A DNA stretch of 64,000 nt, from assembly GCF_001898325.1 (NCBI RefSeq), contig NZ_MKTR01000021.1:24868-88867 (forward strand), read 5' to 3'. Positions within the stretch are counted from its first letter, which is position 1; every line of letters begins with the position of its first letter. Source of the DNA: Microbacterium sp. 67-17 (GTDB taxonomy: Bacteria > Actinomycetota > Actinomycetes > Actinomycetales > Microbacteriaceae). The position numbers and the translations under genes are program-made. The notes under the pieces were generated by a model that was not told the DNA's origin, ran no database searches, and was given only the letters and a program-made list of their open reading frames with translations. Below are positions 57,457 through 64,000 of the stretch, in pieces.

Positions 57457-59724
57457 GTGACCGAGACCGTCCCGCCCGCCCAGAGCGTACCTGCGGGCTC
57501 GTCGTCGCTGTTGCGGCTCGTTCCGCGCATCTTCTCGCGGGCCGCGCGCCGCGACGACGTCGAGAAGCTCTTGCGCACCGTCCGCACGCACCATCCCAAG
57601 GGTGATCTGGCGATCATCGAACGTGCGTACGCGATCGCAGACCGCGCGCATGCGGGACAAAAGCGACAAAGCGGCGAGCCCTACATCACGCATCCCTTGG
57701 CGGTAGCCCAGATCCTCGCAGATCTGGGCCTCGGACCCAAGGCCGTGGCCGCCGCGCTCCTGCACGACACCGTCGAGGACACCGGCTACTCACTTGACGC
57801 ACTCACTGCCGAGTTCGGCGACGAGGTGGCGATGCTCGTCGACGGTGTGACCAAGCTCGACAAGGTCAAGTACGGCGAGAGTGCCCAGGCCGAGACCGTG
57901 CGCAAGATGATCGTTGCGATGTCGCGCGACATCCGTGTTCTGCTCATCAAACTCGCCGACCGATTGCACAACGCCCGGACCTGGGGCTTCGTTCCGCCCG
58001 AGAAGGCCCGGAAGAAGGCGACAGAGACCCTCGAGATCTACGCGCCGCTCGCGCATCGCCTGGGTATCCAGACGATCAAGTCCGAGCTGGAAGACCTCTC
58101 GTTCGCGGTTTTGCACCCGAAGCTCTACGCCGAGATCGAGAGCCTCGTCAAGCAGCGCACGCCGCAGCGTGAGAAGTACCTGCAGAACGTGGTCGACGCA
58201 GTCGACTCCGATCTGCGTGAGCTCCGCATCCGCGGGCGCGTGCTCGGCCGCCCAAAGCAGCTGTACTCCGTGTACCAGAAGATGGTGGTGCGGGGTCGCG
58301 AGTTCGACGACATCTACGACCTCATCGGCATCCGGATTCTTGTCGCATCCGTGCGGGATTGCTACGCCGTGCTCGGTGCCATTCACGCACGGTGGACGCC
58401 GCTCCCGGGGCGGTTCAAGGACTACATCGCCACGCCGAAGTTCAACCTGTATCAGTCGCTGCACACGACGGTGATTGGCCCCGAGGGGCGCACTGTCGAG
58501 ATCCAGATCCGCACCCACGAGATGCACCAGCAGGCCGAATACGGTGTGGCGGCGCACTGGAAGTACAAGGAACGGATGGCCGGCGGGAAGGTCGACGACA
58601 AGGCCGTCGACGCGGATCTCGCCTGGCTCGCGCGGATTTCGGACTGGCAGGCAGAGACCGCCGACCCCGGGGAATTCCTCGACTCGCTGCGCTTCGAGAT
58701 CGGTGCCAAGGAGGTCTACGTCTTCACGCCCAAGGGCCGTGTGATCGGGCTTCCGGCAGGGGCCACTCCCGTGGATTTCGCCTACGCGGTGCACACCGAA
58801 GTCGGTCACCGCACGATGGGCGCGAAGGTCAACGGGCGCCTTGTTCCCCTCGAATCAGAGCTCAAGAGCGGCGATGTCGTCGAGGTGTTCACGTCGAAGA
58901 ACCCGGATGCCGGGCCCAGTCAAGACTGGTTGAGCTTCGTCAAGAGCACCAGGGCCCGCAGCAAGATCCGCGGGTGGTTCACGAAGGAGCGGCGCGAAGA
59001 GGCGATCGAACAGGGCAAGGAGTCGATCGCGCGCGCGATGCGACGCCAGAACCTGCCGCTCCAGCGACTGATGAATCAGGACACCCTGAGCGAGGTCGCC
59101 CACGGTTTGCGCTACGAAGACGTCTCCGCGCTCTACGCAGCTGTCGGCGAAGGACACGTCTCGACCCAATCCGTCATCGAGAAGGTGACGGCGCTGGTCA
59201 GCGCCTCCAACGACACCGCAACGGGCCCAATCGACCTCCCGCACGTGGGGCGCTCGCGCCAGCCGCGAGCAGGAGACTCGGGTGTCCTCGTGCGCGGCGC
59301 GCCCGACATCCTGGTCAAGCTCGCGAAGTGCTGTACTCCGGTTCCCGGCGACGAGATCCTCGGCTTTGTGACGCGGGGGAGCGGCGTCTCGGTCCACCGC
59401 GCGGACTGCACGAACGTGGCCTCGCTGCGCTCAGACCCCGAGCGTCTCATCGAGGTCGAGTGGGCACCGACGACCAAGAGCGTGTTCCTCGTGCAGATTC
59501 AGGTCGAAGCTCTCGACCGGTCGGGTCTGCTCAGTGACGTGACCCGTGTGCTCAGCGAGCACCATGTGAACATCCTGTCAGCGTCGGTGTCCACGACGAA
59601 CGACCGCCTCGCCCTGAGCCGCTTCGTCTTCGAGATGGGTGACATCGTGCACCTGGACCGCGTCCTTAACGCTGTTCGCCGCATCGACGCCGTCTACGAC
59701 GTCTACCGCGTGACGTCCTCGTAA
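57457..59724 (+). CDS. relA: Bifunctional (p)ppGpp synthetase/hydrolase
   Basis: Long RSH enzyme controlling the stringent response. The 755-residue protein has an HD hydrolase domain with the metal-binding [11 protein letters not shown] near residue 103, a synthetase domain with [12 protein letters not shown] near 285 and the G-loop-like [21 protein letters not shown] near 330, a TGS domain near 425-485 and an ACT domain at the C-terminus. The intact HD motif supports hydrolase activity as well as synthesis. The GTG at 57457 has GAAGGGAGGG upstream. Its 3' end overlaps the convergent gene by 22 bases. Confidence 0.96.
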   Translation: MTETVPPAQSVPAGSSSLLRLVPRIFSRAARRDDVEKLLRTVRTHHPKGDLAIIERAYAIADRAHAGQKRQSGEPYITHPLAVAQILADLGLGPKAVAAALLHDTVEDTGYSLDALTAEFGDEVAMLVDGVTKLDKVKYGESAQAETVRKMIVAMSRDIRVLLIKLADRLHNARTWGFVPPEKARKKATETLEIYAPLAHRLGIQTIKSELEDLSFAVLHPKLYAEIESLVKQRTPQREKYLQNVVDAVDSDLRELRIRGRVLGRPKQLYSVYQKMVVRGREFDDIYDLIGIRILVASVRDCYAVLGAIHARWTPLPGRFKDYIATPKFNLYQSLHTTVIGPEGRTVEIQIRTHEMHQQAEYGVAAHWKYKERMAGGKVDDKAVDADLAWLARISDWQAETADPGEFLDSLRFEIGAKEVYVFTPKGRVIGLPAGATPVDFAYAVHTEVGHRTMGAKVNGRLVPLESELKSGDVVEVFTSKNPDAGPSQDWLSFVKSTRARSKIRGWFTKERREEAIEQGKESIARAMRRQNLPLQRLMNQDTLSEVAHGLRYEDVSALYAAVGEGHVSTQSVIEKVTALVSASNDTATGPIDLPHVGRSRQPRAGDSGVLVRGAPDILVKLAKCCTPVPGDEILGFVTRGSGVSVHRADCTNVASLRSDPERLIEVEWAPTTKSVFLVQIQVEALDRSGLLSDVTRVLSEHHVNILSASVSTTNDRLALSRFVFEMGDIVHLDRVLNAVRRIDAVYDVYRVTSS

Positions 59725-60254
59725 GTTTCCCGGGCCCGCAGGATCTCGAGAGCCCGCACTTTGTGTGGGACCGTGCCGGCGTTCTCCAACCAGCGGATCC
59801 CCGCCCGGAGGGTCTCAGGATCTCGCGCGAAGCCGTCGAGGGCTGCTCCGTGGTCGGTGTCGCCGACGCGGGCAAGGTCTGCAGCCGTGCGTGCCGGCGT
59901 CGTGACGAGCACCCCGCCGATGCGGCAGAGGTCGGCCTCGGGGAGGTAGCTGTCGCGGTAGTGGAGCCGGCGATGGATGACCCCGTGGATGCGGTGCGGC
60001 ACCGCTCGCTGCACGGTATGCCGAGCCGGCGGGTCGCCGATGGCACCGTACACCCAAGCTGCCGAGAGGTGTGTCGCTGCCATCAGGTCGCGAAGCAAGC
60101 GTCCGAGAGATGCAGCTCGCGCGCTCGGTGTTTCCACGGTGTCGGCAGGCATATACGCGGCGTCCACCTCGATGAGGTGACCGTCGAGCCGCGCGGCCGA
60201 CAGTTCAGCGAGCGAGAGCCGCTCGTCGACGAAGTACAGGAACGGCGAGGTCAT
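59703..60254 (-). CDS. AbiEi antitoxin-like protein, orphan
   Basis: A 183-residue protein resembling the type IV AbiEi antitoxin/nuclease-associated family: [26 protein letters not shown] near residue 65, [30 protein letters not shown] near 103. No adjacent AbiEii-type toxin nucleotidyltransferase is visible, so its function is unknown; such orphans are common in actinobacteria. It overlaps the end of relA by 22 bases on the opposite strand. A CAGACT lies six bases upstream of the ATG as a weak -10. Confidence 0.55.
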   Translation of the reverse strand: MTSPFLYFVDERLSLAELSAARLDGHLIEVDAAYMPADTVETPSARAASLGRLLRDLMAATHLSAAWVYGAIGDPPARHTVQRAVPHRIHGVIHRRLHYRDSYLPEADLCRIGGVLVTTPARTAADLARVGDTDHGAALDGFARDPETLRAGIRWLENAGTVPHKVRALEILRARETYEDVTR

Positions 60255-60321
60255 CCCCGCAGTCTGCCCGGGGCAGACTCGGTCGACGGTGCGCTCGTCT
60301 CAGTCTGTGGAGAAGTCCTGG

Positions 60322-61578
60322 TCAGCCCTCGAGGGCGCGAAGCCATGCCCGTCGAGCGTCCAGCGCCTCGCTTGCCTTCTTCATCGCGCGCTGATCCTTG
60401 CGGGCGGTGGCCTCGGCAAGCTCGGCCTCGAGCTTCTCGATCGCGTCGTAGAGCTGGCGCGTCATGTCATTTGCGCGCGCCGTCGTCTCAGGGTTGTTGC
60501 GGGTCCACTCGGCATCCTCCCGCGCACGAACCGACACCTCGATCTTGCGCAGTTCGTCGTCGAGGGCACGTTCCTGCTCGCGGGGGAAGATCCGCCCGAT
60601 GTCATCCCACGACCGCTGAATCGCGGTGAGAGCGCTGCGTGCGGCGGCAAGATCCGCCATGTCGAGAATGGGACGAGCGCGCTCGATGAGCTCGCGCTTC
60701 GCGTCGATCTTCTCCTTCGAGGCTTCGACTTCCGCGGCCTCGCGACCCGCACGTGCCGAATAGAGCGCATCGCCTGCCGCCTTGAATCGTGCCCACAGGG
60801 CGTCATCGACCTTCTTGCCGGCGCGGCCTGCGGCCTTCCACTCGTTCAGAAGGTCGCGGTAGGCGCCGATCCCGTCTTCGCCGCGCGGCGCCAGCGCCTC
60901 CGCGCGCTCAACCAACCGGTTCTTGCGTTCGCGTACGGCCTTGTGAGCCTCGTCGAGTTCGGCATAGAACTCTCGGCGGTGCTTGTCGACGGTAGCCCGA
61001 GCGTCCCGGAACCTCTTCCACAGCGACTGCGAGATCGACTTGGGAAGGTGAGGACCGTTCTGCTGGTGCGACTGCCACTGGTCGAACAGCGAACTCATCT
61101 CAGCCGAGGCTGTCTTCCATTGCACGGTCTTCGGGTCCCGTGCGGCGATCGCCTCGGCCTGCTCGACGAGCTGCGTCCGCTCGGCGATCGCGGCATCGAC
61201 GGCCTCACGCGCCTGGGCCGCCTCAGCGGCACTCGCTTCGGTCAGCGACGCGGTGAGAGCATCGACGCGGGCGCTCAAGGCCGCAAGGTCGCCGACCGCG
61301 GATGCTCCGGAGATCTTCCCGCTGAGGATTGCGGCCGTCGCGCGCAGATCGGCGGCACTGGCACCGCCGCGGCGGTGGCGAACTTCCAGAAGCGTGACCT
61401 CCGATGCGAGGTCGGCGAACTTCCGCTCGTAGTAGGCCAGGGCTTCCTCGGCGGTGCCGTCGGGATATTGGCCGACGACGCGCCACTGGTCGGCTTCGCG
61501 CACCGAAACCGTGCCGTCGTCATCGACGCGGCCCCAGGGCTGATCGACGGGGGTGGAGGACGAAGCTGTGTCTGACAC
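60322..61578 (-). CDS. DUF349 repeat protein
   Basis: A 418-residue helical protein with several DUF349 repeats, visible as W-K-x(n)-L-W-x-R-F patterns: [18 protein letters not shown] near 215, [18 protein letters not shown] near 270 and others. The protein is rich in Ala, Glu and Arg and probably forms long coiled coils. In E. coli the DUF349 protein YibF/HpsA-type roles are not settled; no function is claimed here. The GTG at 61578 is preferred because GAGG lies eight bases upstream; codons further back lack family-like sequence. Confidence 0.85.
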   Translation of the reverse strand: MSDTASSSTPVDQPWGRVDDDGTVSVREADQWRVVGQYPDGTAEEALAYYERKFADLASEVTLLEVRHRRGGASAADLRATAAILSGKISGASAVGDLAALSARVDALTASLTEASAAEAAQAREAVDAAIAERTQLVEQAEAIAARDPKTVQWKTASAEMSSLFDQWQSHQQNGPHLPKSISQSLWKRFRDARATVDKHRREFYAELDEAHKAVRERKNRLVERAEALAPRGEDGIGAYRDLLNEWKAAGRAGKKVDDALWARFKAAGDALYSARAGREAAEVEASKEKIDAKRELIERARPILDMADLAAARSALTAIQRSWDDIGRIFPREQERALDDELRKIEVSVRAREDAEWTRNNPETTARANDMTRQLYDAIEKLEAELAEATARKDQRAMKKASEALDARRAWLRALEG

Positions 61579-61689
61579 GGAAGGCACCTCAATGCGGCGG
61601 AGCCGCCTGCGGGGGGATGGACGCTTAAGCCTAATACGGAGCGCTGCCGCCACCAGGGTGGATGCTGCAGCGATGTCGTGGCGCCCGGC

Positions 61690-61695
61690 TAGCCT
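61690..61695 (+). promoter_or_regulatory. -10 element for leaderless rarA
   Basis: TAGCCT ends seven bases before the ATG at 61703. GGGG in the gap is a poor ribosome binding site at only three bases from the ATG. Confidence 0.45.
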
Positions 61696-61702
61696 GGGGT
61701 CT

Positions 61703-63067
61703 ATGGCGACTACGGCGGGGCTCTTCTCTGGGCAAACCCCGCTGCCGGTGCGGATGAGACCGACCTCTCTCGACGAGGTGGCGGGTCAGCAGCATCTGCT
61801 TCGACCCGGCGCACCGCTCGTCGTGCTTGCCGACCCAGACGGTGGTGCGAGAGCCGCGACATCCGTCATCCTCTGGGGTCCACCGGGCACAGGCAAGACC
61901 ACCCTCGCCCAGGCAGTCGCGCGCTCGTCGGGTCGCCGCTTCGTCGAACTTTCGGCTGTCACCGCCGGCGTCAAGGACGTTCGCGAGGTCATGCAGGAGG
62001 CCCTCACCCAGCGCGATCTCTATGGAGCCTCGACGATCCTCTTCCTCGACGAGATCCACCGATTCACGAAGGCGCAACAGGATGCCCTGCTGCCCGGCGT
62101 CGAGAACGGCTGGGTGGTCTTGATCGCAGCAACCACCGAGAATCCCTCCTTCTCCGTTGTTTCGCCGTTGCTGTCCCGGTCACTGCTGTTGACCCTGCAG
62201 CCGCTGACGGATGCCGATCTTGCCGGGCTCATCGATCGAGCGGTCGCCGATGCACGCGGCCTCGCCGGTGCCGTCGCCCTGACCGATGAGGCACGCGCTG
62301 CCCTGGTACGGCTCGCCTCCGGGGATGCCCGCCGCGCTCTCACAGCTCTCGAGGCTGCGGCATCTCTCGCCGAACCGGAAGCTGACGAGGAAGCCGGCAC
62401 GATCACCGCCGAGCACGTTGCGCAGGCTGTCGATCGCGCGCTCCTTCGCTACGACCGGCAGGGCGACGAGCACTACGACGTGATCAGCGCGTTCATCAAG
62501 TCGATCCGCGGATCGGATCCGGATGCCGCGCTGCACTACCTCGCGCGCATGATCGAGGCGGGTGAGGACCCGCGCTTCATCGCGCGCCGTCTGATCATTT
62601 CGGCCGCTGAAGACATCGGCCTGGCAGATCCCCAGGCCCTTCCGCTTGCCGTTGCTGCTGCGGATGCCGTGCAACTGATCGGCTTCCCCGAGGGACGCAT
62701 TCCCCTCGCTGAGGCGACGGTGTACCTGGCAACGACGGCGAAGTCCAACGCCGCGTATCTGGCTATCGATGCCGCGATCGCCGACGTACGCCAGGGTGGT
62801 GGCGGTCGCGTGCCGCCGCATCTGCGTGATGCGCACTACCCGGGGGCGGCGCGACTCGGCCATGGGAAGGGCTACCGCTATCCCCACGACGACGAGCGCG
62901 GGGTGGTTGCGCAGCAGTATCTTCCCGACGCACTTCGTGACCGCAGCTACTATCGCCCGACCGCCCGCGGCGCAGAGCGGGAGATCGCGGCGCGGTGGAG
63001 CCGTATCCGCCGCATCCTCGGCAGACCTGACGAACCTGGCTCGGGTGCCGCTTCCGGCGCCAACTGA
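61703..63067 (+). CDS. rarA: Replication-associated recombination protein A
   Basis: AAA+ ATPase (RarA/MgsA/WRNIP1 family) acting at stalled replication forks. The 454-residue protein has Walker [15 protein letters not shown] near residue 54, Walker [13 protein letters not shown] near 113, sensor 1 [21 protein letters not shown] near 140 and the C-terminal RarA domain with [24 protein letters not shown] near 255 and [17 protein letters not shown] near 390. The chosen ATG gives a normal length; earlier codons in the frame lack homology. Confidence 0.94.
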   Translation: MATTAGLFSGQTPLPVRMRPTSLDEVAGQQHLLRPGAPLVVLADPDGGARAATSVILWGPPGTGKTTLAQAVARSSGRRFVELSAVTAGVKDVREVMQEALTQRDLYGASTILFLDEIHRFTKAQQDALLPGVENGWVVLIAATTENPSFSVVSPLLSRSLLLTLQPLTDADLAGLIDRAVADARGLAGAVALTDEARAALVRLASGDARRALTALEAAASLAEPEADEEAGTITAEHVAQAVDRALLRYDRQGDEHYDVISAFIKSIRGSDPDAALHYLARMIEAGEDPRFIARRLIISAAEDIGLADPQALPLAVAAADAVQLIGFPEGRIPLAEATVYLATTAKSNAAYLAIDAAIADVRQGGGGRVPPHLRDAHYPGAARLGHGKGYRYPHDDERGVVAQQYLPDALRDRSYYRPTARGAEREIAARWSRIRRILGRPDEPGSGAASGAN

Positions 63068-63226
63068 CCGCTCTGGTAGACTTGTTCGGTTCGGAACCGA
63101 GTTTTCGGATATCCCCACACTCGAGAAGAACCCCTTCGGTGCGCTGCGACGTGCGAATCGAGGCGGAGTGCGGGATACGTCCATGAGCCGCGAAAGACGC
63201 GGCCATGTCATCGGAAGGAATCCTTC
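63068..63226 (+). promoter_or_regulatory. rpsD leader region
   Basis: A TAGACT near 63078 is a plausible -10. The leader has a CCGCG-AAAGA-CGCGG hairpin (63188-63202) flanked by CATG on both sides and a CGGTT-CGG-AACCG hairpin near 63090-63102. These could be an autogenous S4 site; this is an inference only. Confidence 0.4.
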
Positions 63227-63856
63227 GTGCCTACGAAGTCCCAGGATCGCCGCAAGGTGCGCATGTCGCGTGCCCTCGGCGTCGCACTGACCCCCAAGGC
63301 TGCTCGTTACCTCGAGAAGCGCCCCTACGCACCGGGTGAGCACGGCCGCACCAAGCGCAAGGCCGACAGCGACTACGCCGTTCGCCTCCGTGAGAAGCAG
63401 CGTCTGCGCGAGCAGTACGGCATCCGCGAGAAGCAGCTTCGTATCGCGTTCAACGAGGCCCGCCGCAAGGACGGCCTGACCGGTGAGAACCTGGTCGAGC
63501 TGCTCGAGATGCGCCTGGACGCGCTTGTGCTTCGTGCCGGTTTCGCCCGCACCACGGCGCAGGCCCGTCAGCTCGTCGTGCACCGCCACATCCTCGTCGA
63601 CGGCAAGACGGTCGACCGTCCGTCGTTCCGTGTCGCACCCGGCCAGCTCATCCACGTCAAGGCAAAGAGCGAAGGCCTCGAGCCGTTCCAGGTCGCCGCA
63701 GCCGGCGGACACGCAGAGGTTCTGCCCCCGGTTCCGGGCTACCTCGAGGTCGAGCTCGACAAGCTCCACGCCCGTCTCGTGCGTCGCCCCAAGCGCGTCG
63801 AGGTTCCTGTGGTCTGTGACGTTCAGCTCGTCGTTGAGTACTACGCGGCGCGCTAA
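63227..63856 (+). CDS. rpsD: 30S ribosomal protein S4
   Basis: Primary 16S rRNA-binding protein. The 209-residue S4 has the basic N-terminus PTKSQDRRKVRMSRALGVALTPKAARYLEKRPYAPGEHG and an S4 RNA-binding domain with LVELLEMRLDALVLRAGFA near residue 88. Zinc-type CxxC residues are absent, so it is the C-minus form. The start is GTG at 63227 with GGAAGGA seven bases upstream. It is not in the alpha operon with rpsM/rpsK/rpoA, as in other Micrococcales. S4 often regulates its own mRNA; the 160-base leader could hold such a site. Confidence 0.96.
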   Translation: MPTKSQDRRKVRMSRALGVALTPKAARYLEKRPYAPGEHGRTKRKADSDYAVRLREKQRLREQYGIREKQLRIAFNEARRKDGLTGENLVELLEMRLDALVLRAGFARTTAQARQLVVHRHILVDGKTVDRPSFRVAPGQLIHVKAKSEGLEPFQVAAAGGHAEVLPPVPGYLEVELDKLHARLVRRPKRVEVPVVCDVQLVVEYYAAR

Positions 63857-63870
63857 GCGGCGCGTAGTAC
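63838..63870 (+). terminator. Hairpin across the rpsD stop codon
   Basis: GTACTACGCG and CGCGTAGTAC form a perfect 10-bp stem with a 13-base loop that contains the stop codon. A 14-base word (CGCGGCGCGCTAAG) that includes the stop codon at 63844-63857 recurs at 63899-63912. No T-run follows; terminator function is possible. Confidence 0.45.
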
Positions 63871-64000
63871 AGCCGCGAAGCGGCCAACAGCACTGTTTCG
63901 CGGCGCGCTAAGTGTACTGCCCAGGGAGGTTGTTTGATCTGGCTTCCCTGATGTGACGAGAACCTCCCGGCAGAGTGGAGCTGCTACCGCATCCGCTCTG

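Overview
The window looks like a chromosome segment of a high-GC actinobacterium of the family Microbacteriaceae, most likely Microbacterium or a close relative. Supporting signs are the high GC content with GTG starts, the actinobacteria-specific DUF families (DUF3000, DUF3093, DUF3159, DUF3710, DUF4191, DUF4193, DUF7455, SepH), a sigma factor with a long acidic N-terminus, GlnR-type nitrogen boxes, and many genes that appear to be read from leaderless transcripts. It is almost entirely core chromosome: no integrase, insertion sequence, prophage or CRISPR array is visible.

Layout. 0-9 kb: glutamine synthetase (glnA), RDD and DUF4191 membrane proteins, an unrecognised membrane protein, then a minus-strand block pepA-lpdA and the acyltransferase sucB. 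9-24 kb: PAC2 protein, principal sigma factor with a CofE-like gene coupled to it, an ATP-grasp protein, convergent type II topoisomerase genes parE/parC, a phosphodiesterase-like protein, sepH, DUF4193, and the divergent pair DUF3093 / dut-DUF3710-DUF3159. 24-34 kb: aconitase, dxs, fatty-acid beta-oxidation genes (fadB, fadA), RNase D and DUF3000. 34-39 kb: an alpha/beta hydrolase, a RibD-like reductase, zapE, ammonium transporter amtB, an orphan MazF-like protein and four tRNA genes. 39.5-44.7 kb is the most accessory-looking part: a VOC protein and an NADPH/F420-reductase-like protein opposite a MarR regulator, a putative Fe(II)/2-oxoglutarate oxygenase, and a DUF262/GmrSD-like protein. 44.7-64 kb: thrS-HIT, the vitamin B6 locus (pdxY-pdxR opposite pdxST), yebC, ruvC, ruvAB, yajC-secDF, relA, an AbiEi-like protein, a DUF349 protein, rarA and rpsD.

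How the parts work together. glnA and amtB, 35 kb apart, carry matching GTAAC-N6-GAAAC boxes and probably form one nitrogen regulon. The B6 locus holds its own MocR-type regulator between salvage (pdxY) and de novo synthesis (pdxST). ruvC seems to have its own leaderless promoter, while ruvAB lie behind a LexA-like box. yajC-secD-secF follow from a TATAAT element overlapping the ruvB stop codon. Many genes are translationally coupled by ATGA or GTGA overlaps: pepA-lpdA, rpoD-cofE-like, dut-DUF3710-DUF3159, thrS-HIT, pdxR-pdxY and pdxS-pdxT.

The most unusual points are: a DUF262 protein whose HNH region lacks the usual histidine; a putative iron oxygenase with a DtxR-like iron box upstream; two divergent gene pairs whose -10 elements share one TA step; a perfect 19-bp terminator-like hairpin inside a coding region; and a 7-mer (GGATGCC/GGCATCC) that seems over-represented on both strands. 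All functional calls come from reading the sequence; no database search was run.
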